Source of the DNA: Mesodorylaimus sp. YZB2_4
Taxonomy: Eukaryota > Nematoda > Enoplea > Dorylaimida > Dorylaimidae
Length of the DNA: 64,000 bases
NCBI GenBank assembly: GCA_030248295.1
Contig: JASANH010000183.1
Location: 372,001 to 436,000, forward strand
Reading direction: 5' to 3'
Below are positions 53,101 through 63,772 of the stretch, piece by piece. Numbering within the stretch: the stretch's first letter is position 1; each line of letters opens with the position of its first letter. The notes under the pieces were generated by a model that saw nothing but the letters and a program-made list of their open reading frames with translations, ran no database searches and was not told the origin of the DNA. The translations under genes and the position numbers were made by a program.

Positions 53101-55666
53101 TAGCGATTGTTTCATCTATCTGTATCTCGTTCATATTGTTGTAGTTTAAAGTATTTTCCTTGGTCCCTTGGACAGTCCATTATCTCATCCATTAACCATT
53201 ATCTTAACGCAGCTTTCTCTCAAACTCCACAACTTGTAAATAATGTGCAACTTCCAAAATCTGGACGAAACCTGTATCGCAGTTCTCATATTATGGCATC
53301 TGAGAAACCTTGAAAGGTCCGGAAAACAGTAATAGATTTGAAACATGAATTGTGCAGCAGGGAGAAGGGGGTATGCGTACACACCCTCGTGCAGTTACAA
53401 CTCGATGCTGCAAATAGTCGGACCAACAAAGCCGAAGGAGTTGTCCAGGATTCTTTGTGGATGCACCACTTTTTGCTCCAAAGTCAAAAGTTGAGTGTTG
53501 CACCCCGTTTCAGAATGGTGCTTCGTTGAACGCGCTCGACTACTGTCACCGAAGTGCTCTACACTACGCCACCGAGTGTAACCACGCTCACGTCGTTCGT
53601 CAGCTGCTCCTGGCCGGTGCTAATCCCAATATTGTGCCCCCGCCCGACGCAGAGCAACACGAGCGATACTTGACACCATTCCAACTGGCCTGCTCAGAGG
53701 GGCTGGATGTGATCGTCCAACTGTTCCTGCAATGCGGGGCGGCCGATATTAAGAATGTCGCCGAGAATGCCAAATGTGTGGCTGCTAAGAAAGGACATAC
53801 AAAAATCGTTTCCATGATCGATGCGTGTAAGCAAGTTGGTGCTGGAGGTAAGATGAGAATCATTAAATTAGTTCGAAATGCCTGTCAGAAATCCCCATAA
53901 CTAGCAGTGGTCATACTCTCAGGTATAGAAGGGGCAGGAATTGACAAAGCTTTGCAGCATACACGGTATGCTTTGCCAGGCTTAGATTCTTGTCCACTGG
54001 GACCGCTTGCATTGCCCGTGCCATCAGCCAGCCGTTGTGCTTACCCTCCTGCAAGACTGAACCTGTGTGATGCTCTTCCTGGCTGATCCTTACAGTATAT
54101 GGCCGTGTTGCTATTTGAAGAGATCTCTGATGGGATTTCATCCAAGCTCCTCTTTCCACATCACCAAACGCATGTATGCGCACTCGAGGGTGAAAGGACA
54201 CTTTGAGATCTGAGTGCCCTGTAACGGATGATGGGCTGGAAAAATAAGAATACTGTGCAGTAGGTCTCGGCTGAACTTGGCCAAACATTTCAGATGATCT
54301 TGCTTCCAAAGCAGGCAGGCAATCCTCCCAGGCCATTGAGGGATATAGCCGTATTTCTGTCAGCAAGGGGTAACATGCAGCACTTGACAACCAAACGAAA
54401 CGAAAGAGCTAGTGATGGGCTCTGCGTTTCCTCGCCACGGCACGTGTGTGAGCAGGCCACCATGGATGTTGGGACAAGTAAGATACGCCTACAGATCGAA
54501 CACACCCATCGCATCATTCACTGTGCAGTTGGTGATGTGATAATCAGAGTAGACTCACAAGTCAGACTCAGACTTTGGCTTTTTTGTAGCTTTGAAACTG
54601 GACGATAAGCTATACTCGACCAAATTGCGGGGTGCTGTTTTGGACGGTCCGAATGCTATATCGAGTTTGATGAAGTTACAGTGCAAATTGGCCGAGAATG
54701 ATTCCAGTGCTCGTCCGCGCCAGTACCAACAGGATCCACTCGGCCAACGGCAGCAGCGATCGTCAGCACATGTTTCAGGCGATGGAGAACAACGAGGAGG
54801 AGTGGACGATTACGAAAAGACGTTGACGGTCGAACAGCAAGTCAGGCCGAAGACCATTGAAGAGTTGATGGAAATGCTGCAACTGACCAAATATGTGCAG
54901 ACATTCAAGGAGCACGGTGTGGATTTGGAGAAGCTGTTGAAAATGAATGGAGATGATCTGAAGGAGATTGGAATCAAGTGAGTGGGCGGCTAGGATGTGT
55001 GACTGTGTCAGCTCTTGGGGTTTTGCCTTGTTTACTCCGTAAGCACTTGTAAGAGGCACCGCGCAGTCAGGATTATAAACGAGGACGAATAGAGTAGGAA
55101 ACATTTGACAGTAAGATGTGGTTACACTTTATTTGTCGGGCTTGGTAATTTTAGAAAGCATTGAAAAACGGTTTTCCCGACTGCCAAAATAGCCATATAA
55201 GGATTAGTCAGGAAGAGCATCTTATTGGTTCAGTCTTCCAGGAGGGTATGCACAATGTCTGGCTGATGGGGAGGGCAACGCAAGTGATCCTAGCAGACAG
55301 GAATCTAAGCATACGTACGTACTGCATAGCTTTGTGCCAATTCCTGCCCATGCTTTGTGTGCGTGCCATGCTGCTGGTTCTGAGACTGGTTTTAAACTAA
55401 TTCTCCCTCAATGCTCCTTACCTCCAGCACCTCGGCTTCGGCCCACTAAAAAATGGCAGGTCAATATTCATTATTCATGATAGTGATCATTTGGAAAAAG
55501 CCCTATTCTGACCCTGACATTTGAGACTCATTGTTAGAGGATCCCTTCTAATATCGATATCACTCAATCCTTGGCCTTGCTTCCTAGCCTATTCGGACCA
55601 AGGAAGAAAATTTTGAATGCCATCGAACGCTGGGATCAAAATGTCCCGTTGACTGGGATCTTGTGA
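50193..55666 (+). CDS. ANKS3: Ankyrin repeat and SAM domain protein 3
   Basis: Five exons with consistent phases: 50193-50347, 51061-51277, 53514-53847, 54590-54977, 55588-55666; 390 residues (human about 656, mainly a longer linker). ANKS3 is a scaffold that binds ANKS6 and NEK family kinases at the ciliary inversin compartment and polymerises through its SAM domain. The N-terminal DLHTAASIGDLEGVKQWV opens the ankyrin repeats; further repeats show GGWTPLMYAAYLGHEEV, RRQTALMLAASCGSEN, NGASLNALDYCHRSALHYA and YLTPFQLACSEGLDV. After a short polar linker the SAM domain runs from about 318 (TIEELMEMLQLTKYVQTF, VDLEKLLKMNGDDLKEIG) across the last junction to LFGPRKKILNAIERW. Introns 2 and 3 hold an inverted-repeat unit and inverted dispersed repeats. 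Confidence 0.93.
51595..51805 (+). repeat. ~210-bp polypyrimidine (C/T) tract in ANKS3 intron 2
   Basis: Almost entirely C and T on the plus strand with many C-runs of 6-16, broken by few purines. The minus strand is G-rich with many G-runs, so G-quadruplexes or triplex are possible. Confidence 0.85.
52190..52392 (-). pseudogene. Possible reverse transcriptase fragment
   Basis: A minus-strand frame reads QVFADDDLRLVRACTDLVQ, resembling the F-A-D-D block of LINE reverse transcriptases with one extra Asp. No other RT block is adjacent. The call is weak. Confidence 0.3.
52411..52702 (+). pseudogene. Two exon-like segments of an unknown protein inside the inverted-repeat unit
   Basis: Segment 1, 52411-52526, follows 'tctttcatag' and precedes 'gtgagt'; segment 2, 52559-52702, follows 'taatctcag' and ends at TAA. 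The join is phase-consistent with a 32-base gap, very short for an intron. The frame contains IKLFAHLIIGMNTQTKEG, FVESTFSAWTLV, then DALMAVGVSQLNDQLPAK and IGQFIHASRLYPTIELMEH in order. This composition looks like a real globular protein C-terminus, but I do not recognise the family. It sits in an ANKS3 intron on the same strand and lacks upstream exons, so I take it as a captured or degenerate gene fragment. Confidence 0.4.
53925..54110 (-). repeat. Inverted repeat pair in ANKS3 introns, left member
   Basis: The minus-strand frame RISQEEHHTGSVLQEGKHN (start) matches the plus-strand frame RISQEEHLIGSVFQEGMHN at 55190; DNA identity is about 75% by eye. Both copies are open for 50-60 codons. 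Confidence 0.7.
55180..55385 (+). repeat. Inverted repeat pair in ANKS3 introns, right member
   Basis: Partner of 53925-54110 in opposite orientation, on the other side of ANKS3 exon 4. Blocks 'caggaagagcat', 'ggttcagtctt', 'tggctgatggg' and 'aatctaagc' are shared. Confidence 0.7.
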
Positions 55667-56204
55667 TCCTGTGTGAAGAGTGCTATTTGCTGACGAAGTA
55701 CTGCACTGCGCTGCTGATGAAGTACCGGGTACTGCATAGGTATATACAGGGATTAATTAATTGTAATGACGGTGGTGCGATACGGTTTTGGGACTAACTT
55801 TTGACTAAATGAGATGCTATTTTTCTCATGTGAACCAAACTTGGAGTGCTAAGACTATGTGCCTTTGGATAATAAAAGGGACTGCATTTTCACGCTATTA
55901 ATTATTATCATTATATGGCCCTGCGCTTATGAAAAGAAGGCAGTAAGGCCCGTTTATGGAATTATTCGAGAGTTAGCGTTCGTTCAGGTAAAAAAATGGC
56001 CGGGATTGAATGTTGTGGAGATGTGTGAAGAAGGGGGAGCGTGAAAATTCGGCGGATGATTGAACTGGTAAAGAGGAAGGAAGGAATTTGTTTGCTGATT
56101 GATGACTAATTCTCCGCTTCTTTGCTTGCCTGATTTTGAATGCGATAATAAATCTATAATACCAAAAGCCAATCGTCCGTCCGTGACTTCTTTTCAACAC
56201 AGGA

Positions 56205-56515
56205 AAAACGGTTTTCGTCGATTTTCTCAAAATTTTTCGGTTACGACCGCCCTCGATCGCAACATGAAACTTATGCAGAATTTCTAGCTCTATAAGAATG
56301 GCATTGAATTTCTTCTCGATTTTTCATTCGATCATTAGATAATCGATAATTTCTTTAACGTGGGAAAATGGTTTTCGCCGATTTTCTCGAAATTTTCAGC
56401 GACGACCACCTTTGATCCCGGCACAAAAGTTGTAGAGAATTTCGAGCTCTACGAAACTGGTATACATCTTATATTCGATTCTGGATCGGGTCGCTAGATA
56501 ATCGATAAGAGAAAA
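56205..56515 (+). repeat. Two tandem ~155-bp repeats inside the hAT-like element
   Basis: 'ggttttcgtcgattttctc' recurs as 'ggttttcgccgattttctc' about 155 bases later, followed in both by 'ttagata..atcgata' style ends ('gatcattagataatcgat' and 'gtcgctagataatcgat'). About 75% alike. Confidence 0.7.
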
Positions 56516-56967
56516 GTTTGGGGGCGCGGTCATGTAGGCGGGGGTGTCTCGGCACGCCATTGCTCTTTCCCTGCAGCGTACAGTCATTGCGCGTTTTGTG
56601 TTCCAGCCTAACGATAAGGGTAAATGAGCTGTCTAGATAGGTGCCTATTTGCGTTTCCTCTGCACTCTACGTCACCTGAACCCCGACAAGGCGGCTTTGG
56701 ATCAGTGTTTGTACCTGATAGTCGATTTAAATATCGGGTATTCTACATCCAATATTTACTGTTGATATTTTCCCTCACGCCAATTGTTGAAAATTGGACC
56801 TCCACTTTGCGCCAGTCCCCATTCTTGGGGTAGGCTGGACATCCTCTATGAATGGCCCCAATATGAACGATATGTTTATGAGTTACTTTTACAGTTATCT
56901 TTTCGATACTTCGCTTGCTGTATGATTTTGGTCAGCGTTTTTGAAGACGCGCTGCATTGTGCAGACG

Positions 56968-57674
56968 GTATGACAAAAGACCGCTAACAAAAGACCGCGG
57001 CGAGATAAGACCGCCTGACAAATTGACCGCTGGTCATAATACCGCGTGTAAAAAAGACCGAACACAAAATGACCGAAAATAAACAAAGGTCAGATAGATA
57101 GGGTATTGATGTTGCTAGTTTTCCGATCGGATTATGAAATGCCTTTGGCTGTTATCGAGAGTCAGAAAGACTGCGATTTGTTCCTTCATCACGGTGATTC
57201 GTCAAGAAGAAGGAAAGAGGGGAAGATTTTCAGGAAATGCATGTTTTATAAGAAGGCGAAGTGTCCTGCTCGAATTCAAAGGGCTAACGAAGCAGTCACA
57301 AAGGAGTCATCATTCGCACACAGCTCCTGATACAGCTAAAACAGATAATGGAAAGTATCGTATTGGAAAAGGAAGAATAAGCTTCTGCTTCTCAAGGACA
57401 AAAGCATAAACATGTTGCAGTGGTAACTGTTGGATTATCAGACACAGTCAAAGGTCCAGTGCCGTTAGTGCCGTCGCTGGAATGTACAGTATTGTACAAA
57501 GAACGCGGCATCGGGGAAGTCTGCCAAATCCGCGCTCGCTGGGGGAACTAATCATTTCTCATCAGTACCAGCTGACTGAGCCAGGCCAGGCAAGCTATTC
57601 TTATGTGACAGTGATTCATACGTGAAAAAGTATGAAAACGCGGTCTTTTGTTGGCGCTCTTTTGTCGTGCGTCG
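56968..57674. mobile_element. Nested MULE-like element with exact 9-bp target duplication
   Basis: Near-terminal 'gacaaaagaccgctaac' and the reverse complement of the right end 'gacaaaagagcgccaac' match, both continuing with 'aaaagaccgcg'; the left end has at least six spaced copies of 'gaccg'. The 9-mer gtgcagacg lies at 56959-56967 and 57675-57683. It holds a FLYWCH-like ORF but no transposase core. The outermost four bases differ between ends. Confidence 0.8.
57107..57330 (+). pseudogene. FLYWCH-type zinc finger fragment of a MULE
   Basis: A frame of ~74 codons reads AVIESQKDCDLFLHHGDSS, then FRKCMFYKKAKCPARIQR, which fits the FLYWCH pattern (F/W-x-C...C-x-A-R-I) typical of MULE N-termini. 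It ends in a stop with nothing after it, so it is a remnant within the 707-bp element. Confidence 0.6.
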
Positions 57675-58033
57675 GTGCAGACGCAGTAACGCACATGTAA
57701 GCCACCACTGAATAGAAGCTTCCGCGAGCGAAGCGAGCAACTAGAAAACTGAGAGCGGAGCGAGCCATTTTCTAGTATTGCCCAAAAAATTTTTGGCTCT
57801 ATATTTGCTTGCTACTCAGTGTGGGTTGTAGGTTATTTACAGCGAATAAAAAGTGAATAAAGCACTCTTTAAATAGCCCGATCCTAGTCCTGATCCTGGT
57901 CGGGATTGAGAGAGTCCCGATCCCGAAGAACGCTATCGAGAGTGAATTTGACAACTCCTCTGGTCTATACGCACCCCTGATATCACCTGTGGTGCTTGAG
58001 GAAGACAGAATTCTTTAGTTGTCAAATGTTGTT

Positions 58034-58039
58034 TTTATT
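58034..58039 (-). terminator. Poly(A) signal of PGGHG
   Basis: AATAAA on the minus strand about 37 bases after the stop at 58076. Confidence 0.6.
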
Positions 58040-58075
58040 TATAATAGGTCATTTCGATACGATATCAGTGCACCA

Positions 58076-61000
58076 TCACTGGCACATAATGGCGTACTTG
58101 CCGAAGGCCAGGTCAGTTCTAGGGCCCAATTGAACTTGACTACCAGTAGCATAGTCAAGTAGTTCACACTGTCCGCTATTCTGCACATCCAACCTCACTT
58201 TGTTATCACTAACGGTAAAAGTCAGTTTGCGTCCCAAATATTTCACTTTGGACACCACATAGCCGGATGTGTTGGGCAGTGATCTGGGATTGAACTCCAA
58301 ACGATCCGATCCGGGTCGCAGTCCGAGATAACCATAAAGCAGGTTTTGTAGGAATCCACCAATGCCTGTGATGAAATTCACAGCACCATCGCCTTGGGCA
58401 CTTTCGGTCCAGATTTTGAACGGGCCATGAATATTGAGAAAATTGCGTTTGAAATCGTCGTAGGCTCTTTGACCTTGGTTCAGGTCTAACCAACCAACCG
58501 AATGCATCGCCCACGTCATGCACGGTCCCGCCGGGTCAGTGTTCTGCAAAACGGGGTCACACCAGGGGTGTCAGTCAAAATCAGTCTACAGTAGGTGGCA
58601 CTCGCACATGTGCAGTTAACCTGATGTGCATGTTGCGATTAGGAATTTGCCATGTTTGCATGGTTATCTTGCCAAGCATGTGCACTGTGTGAGAGAATCG
58701 GTGAAAGGTGTGTCACGGTTTGCTTGGCAGAGCTGGAAACCGGTCGCCCCTGAGTTCAATTCTGGCCCTCTTAGATCCTGGTGAAGTTCTCTCTTCTTAG
58801 TTCTTACCGCCTCAACTACCGCCAGACGTGCAGTTCTCTCTGCGCCTTGCACGTCTGGCGGGAAGTGACTCACCCTTCATCTCTCTGGGGTCGATAAACA
58901 AAGGCCTTATGGGACAGGAGGTTCCCCTCACGGGGCGTGGGCTGGGTATGCTTGCCCCATGGGGGAACCACCGACATCGCGGGGTTGCGACTAACACGCG
59001 CTTTTGCCTGGCATTCATCCCGGATTGGCCCTGGCAATGGCACGATAGGGTCAACTAAAAAGCCCCTAGCCCGCAGGTAAAGAGCCGGAAATCGACGTTG
59101 TCCTGCAAAGAGCAGGATGGGTGAAAAAAAACTGTGTGAGCTAGGCGTAGAGGAGACACTTGGATAAAATATAGAAACCATAATATCGTCCGTTTAGGAA
59201 AGGGACGGAATACTGTATGAGAAATTGGATTTTGACGAGAAAACTTGCAGGAATTGATGTGATTTGGCGGTTGGCAGCTGGAAACGAAACTACGCACAGC
59301 ACCTCTCCATAATTGCTACTGTGCATTGGTTTCGTATCCTACTCTGCTCAGGCACAAGTACTTGGGCAGATATCTTGTCTGAAATACTTGTCTCAGAATT
59401 CAACAGCACAGTCTAGTATCCCACGCCGTCCCACTACAGTACTTCCTGCACACACAGTGTAAGATATGAAACGAATCAGAATCATAAAGTTTTGTGATGG
59501 AACATAAGCGATGGATTTTTGGAAATTTTGCAAAATCATCTATGAAGTGATGCCGCAAATCTGGGGTGCTGCACACTTTACTGGGGGCAGTTTGCAATAT
59601 CTATTCGCATGTTGAAGAAAGGAAGAGAGGGGACCACGCTGAGAAATTTGTATATCGAAATCATAAGATTCCAGAAACGAAAAACTATCTAAGTTTCTAC
59701 AAACTAAATTAATCGTGTCAGAAAATCTTGAAAATCAGATTTTGCTATTAGTTGGTTGGTCTGACAACAACTCCTAGGAATTTGTTGACCTGGTATGATT
59801 GCTCGTCTTTTTCTAAGTGTATTCTTGAGAAAGTTAAATTATGCTGATATCGATCATTATTCTAGATTCATCAGGTTCTGGAGTATAATTTGCTCTTTTA
59901 GGGCTAGGCGCTTATGCAGTCATCCTTGCAGTGTTGCAGACTTGTAAAGAGCTAAGAAAAAGCTCTTAATTGAATGTGTGACAGTTTTACAGAGAAAACC
60001 TTAAAACCTATCACTTTATTAATTGGAAATGAGAAATGCTAAATTGTTACAGAGTGTTAGTGTTGGTCCAGTCAAAAAGCCCCGTGTGTCCCTGGTACCT
60101 ACATAGTACATGAGTCCGTATCACAGCGCGTCCACAATTTATCCTGATGTTTCTACAGGCTCTTATACAAACTGTTTGGTGCGCTATCTATCTGACTAAG
60201 TGAAAATTTCTGAGAAAATATCTGTCTATGCACAGTTATCAGAAGCAGTCACGCAGTTCTCAAATGACTGCCCGTAAACAATCTTACCGCTTCATAGAGT
60301 TCCAAATCATTTCTCTTGACGGACTCGCTCATATTGACCAGCAGTGGGTAGCCCAGAAGAACCACATCGGCTTGTTTGACTTGAGTGCCTGAAGGCAACC
60401 ACAGATTTAAGAAGACCATCAAGGAAGACATCCACTGTAATCCTGATTGTGTGGCCTGCACTACACAGTGTATCGATAATGATTTCTTTGCAGTCGCCTG
60501 ACTTAATCACCATTACTGCTGCTATGTCTGGCTACATCTGCAACCTGCGTGCATATGACTGACTGATCAGTCCGTCCTAACTCAGTCTTATGGAGTATTA
60601 CGAATATGTCACTCATCATTGTGAGATAGTCTTTTGTGACTAGCAAACATTGTCATAATGCAGTCCCTTACCATTTTCATACCCATCGTATTCCAAGTGC
60701 ACTTGCAAGTTTTGATCGAATGGCAAATACATATTTTGCGCCTTTTGAAGCCACTTCGGATCAGGAGCAGGGAAAGCATCCTTTTCTGCCCTTCCAGCAA
60801 AAGTCGAATTATAAAATTGGTCAGGAATGGCCAAATTGATGGCAGCTATGGCATTGGTGTACACTGAATTATTGACGTGGTCGTGGTGCTCATCGGGGCC
60901 CATCGCATCCTCCACGCCATACCCATTGCGACCAGATAAGTACGCCAAACGAGAAGACCAGAACTTGGCTGTCTCGTAGAACAAGGTATAGCCGCCTCGA

Positions 61001-63772
61001 TTGGTCAGGAAGTCTTGGTCATTGGTCCAGTACATGTACTGGCGGGCGAACTGAGCGATGTCGCCAGTGATGTGGATTTCTCTCAGATTGGCTGGTGACC
61101 AGTTCGTGGTCTCAACTCCTGAATTGACAAAAATGACTTGGATCGCCAAATTGAGGACTCCTGTAGAAACTCTAGCTTCCTTCACAACTGGCTAACATTG
61201 TGCTAATCGTCTAGCACGGTCACGGATACCCCTGAACTGCTGGGTGTAAAAGTTATCCCAATCCGCCACGAGCTTCGAATGGCACTTCATGCAAAGCCCG
61301 AAAATAGGTATTACCAACTTTTGTATAGCCCCAACTTTGAGGATGATCCTACATCAACACCAACAATGGAGGAGTCATATTGATGTTACAAGTACTGTAT
61401 ATACAAAGCAATGTCACACTTGCATGACTGCAATGTCTCACCAGGTGTTACGCGTATCGGGAAGCAATTTCCTGATGCTCGCCGAAGGATTGGCGATTTC
61501 AGAGTTTGATCGATTGGATGAGTTTCATAATTTGATTTTATCACCCGAATTCGCACCATATTTGTCAAGTCTACTGTACAGTAGATAAATCGCTCGAACA
61601 CTGGTGTGTAAAGGTAATCGTAACTAGGGAGAAGGGTCCCTCATCAGATTGCAGTTTCAAAAACCGAACTCTGGTTCTAAGTTTTTTGCGGTTTCTTAGT
61701 CTACATAAATAAAATGACTGCCAATGGGCTAGTAGAAATCATCAAGTTCTTCCTCTCACTTACCCGAATATCCAACTTCCCAAGGGAACATGGCTCCGTC
61801 ATAGCCATGCATGGCCGCTTTTTTCTGCGCCTGATCTAATCGCCTTATTCGGCTGTCGATTAAAATTCGTTTGATCACGTCCGGTTGGAAGGGAACGAGG
61901 GCAGGCAGCATCCAAGTTTCTTGATCCCAGAATATATGCCCGTAGTAATTCTGCAAAGATTTGTGGGGAGTGGAAGCAAGTAAACTGCCCTGTTAGGGTT
62001 CAGAGGAAGCATATTTGAGAGGAGGCTAAACTGGACGCCAGAACACGTCAGCAGGTTTTTGAGAATATGAGAGTTTTTTAAATTTCAATAAGAATTTTAA
62101 TTTTTTTATTCACAAAGCGTATCACTGAATAAATCTGTTAAATTTACTCCCAGACTCAGAATCAAATAATTTGTGAGTCAAAGTGATCAATTGCAAAGCG
62201 AAACCACAACCAGCCTGAGGGCCTCGGGGATCACATTCGAGGGGACTTTCGAGAAAACTTGGCACAACAGAGCGAACACGAACCTGGTCCTTCTTGTCAC
62301 TATGAGCTAGACTGGCAGGACTCAATCCAAAGTTGGGCCACCCGTGCACCTGGTCCTGGTCGTACGGATTTGTGGGGCTGCTGGCGAGAAGATAGTAGAA
62401 ACAGGAGTGAACAGTTTGGGCGAGGTCATCATCGCCTCGAATATCGATACGTCCACCTTCATCCCACAGCTTATGCCAAGCGTCCACGTGCTGCTGATAG
62501 AGGATGTCTAAGCAAAGCACAATCACTGCTTACTTTGCGGTCTCAAATGATCATGCAATGTACTCCTTACCTTTGGGCACTGATTGCAATGCCTTTTCCA
62601 AATCTTGATAAGCCACCTGATCATCGCTGTTGACCACAGCAGCCATCAGAAACGTCCAACTGGACTGTGCCTCCTTGGTGACTTTGATCGATGATGGTAG
62701 ATCGGTAGAGACAACGGTCAATGTCGGAGATGAAATGCTAGAGTCTTCTTGAATGAGCGGGCGATACTTGACCAGGCTAAAATTACAAACCGATTTCGTT
62801 GCAGTCACAACTCATGCTCGGAACTAAACTTACGTTTTACCACTCTTTGATCGTCTCCCCAGAATTTTCATATCACTGATCATGGACTCGTTCAATGTCA
62901 ATTTAGTGAGTTCGATTGTCAGATCTTTGGGATTTGAAACTTTCGCTTTAGTTGTGATATCGGTGACTAACATGGTTTTGTAGATTTGATGCGCGTATTG
63001 ACGCAATCGAATTCTCCAATCATCAGTGTTGATTTCTTCCATAAAAACACCTGAAAATTAGGCTTCAATTTCATCAGCCATCACCTAACTCTCGGAGCTA
63101 TTAGTTTAAGTTTCAAGAAAATCAATTTTTTGAGAAAGCTGTCATACTACACTTCTGCTGGTGCAGTGATTTTTTACCGTCTTTATTTACGCCACGTACT
63201 TAGAAATCATGAAACTTACCATCATACAGATTTAATTGGAATTTAGACTTTGCTGTTACTCCATTGGGAAGGGTGAGACGGATGGCGATTGGATTGGGCA
63301 CCCGGCAATGAGTGCTGGTCTCCTCGTACGTGCTGGCATTGGCTATACCGTTATAAACACCGGTCACGTGGATGGTTTCACGAAAAGCTGCTGTGCCGAG
63401 GTAGCCATTGCCGATGGTCGGATAAAAACGCACGTCTGATGGAAGGCTGCAAGCGAGTGAAATTTCTGTCTGGAATTTGCTCACCTTGATACACTCAAGC
63501 AGAATTATTATAATTATCACAGCCCTGACATGTATATCGGTTTCTTGATTTTAAGTTACCAGGCGTGATCTCCATAAATAAAAGGCACTAATTTCGTTGC
63601 GGTCGCAAAAATCAGTTTTGAACTCGCTTTACGTTTTTTCGAATGTTAATGGAAACCCTTAAAAATGCGAGACTTACCTATCTGCCTCCATAACCCATGG
63701 ATCCACTGCTCCTGCCCATCCTGCATTTGCAATATACAACATCAGTATGATTGCAACACGCTGCTCCACCAT
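58076..63772 (-). CDS. PGGHG: Protein-glucosylgalactosylhydroxylysine glucosidase (GH65, ATHL1-like)
   Basis: Nine exons, all in frame: 63772-63678, 63446-63220, 63050-62834, 62776-62571, 62507-62284, 61950-61764, 61118-60672, 60388-60288, 58543-58076; 723 residues (human 737). The enzyme removes glucose from glucosyl-alpha-1,2-galactosyl-hydroxylysine of collagen. Residues 1-22 ([20 protein letters not shown]) look like a signal peptide, suggesting secretion or a lysosome-like site. Motifs: [38 protein letters not shown] (catalytic-site Asp in W-D-Q), YRI-like [26 protein letters not shown] (Glu of P-D-E is the general acid position), [29 protein letters not shown] and the C-terminal beta region. 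The donor after exon 5 ('cag|gttcgt') is weak but agrees with homology. The intron before the last exon (1.7 kb) carries family F. Confidence 0.95.
58735..59105 (+). repeat. Dispersed repeat family F, copy 2 (PGGHG intron)
   Basis: Collinear with 12664-13005: 'gagttcaattctggcc', 'tctgcgccttgcacg', 'gttcccctcacgggg', 'ccaccgacatcgcgg', 'gatagggtcaact', 'agcccctagcccgc'. It has an extra ~40 bases near its start including a duplicated 'cagacgtgca/tgcacgtctg' pair. Confidence 0.8.

Larger units (their letters stand above)
55974..57935. mobile_element. hAT-like element, enlarged by later insertions, with exact 8-bp target duplication
   Basis: The left end tagcgttcgttcaggt and right end gaagaacgcta match the termini of 46158-46779. 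The 8-mer tcgagagt flanks it at 55966-55973 and 57936-57943. Its first ~180 and last ~150 bases are homologous to the two ends of the smaller copy, including 'gtgtgggttgtaggtt'. The middle (about 56150-57790) is extra sequence: a tandem duplication and a nested MULE-like element. Confidence 0.88.
55667..58075. other. ANKS3-PGGHG convergent intergenic region, mostly transposon
   Basis: Consists largely of the hAT-like element 55974-57935. The stretch 55667-55965 shows no feature. The two flanking genes converge here. Confidence 0.6.
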
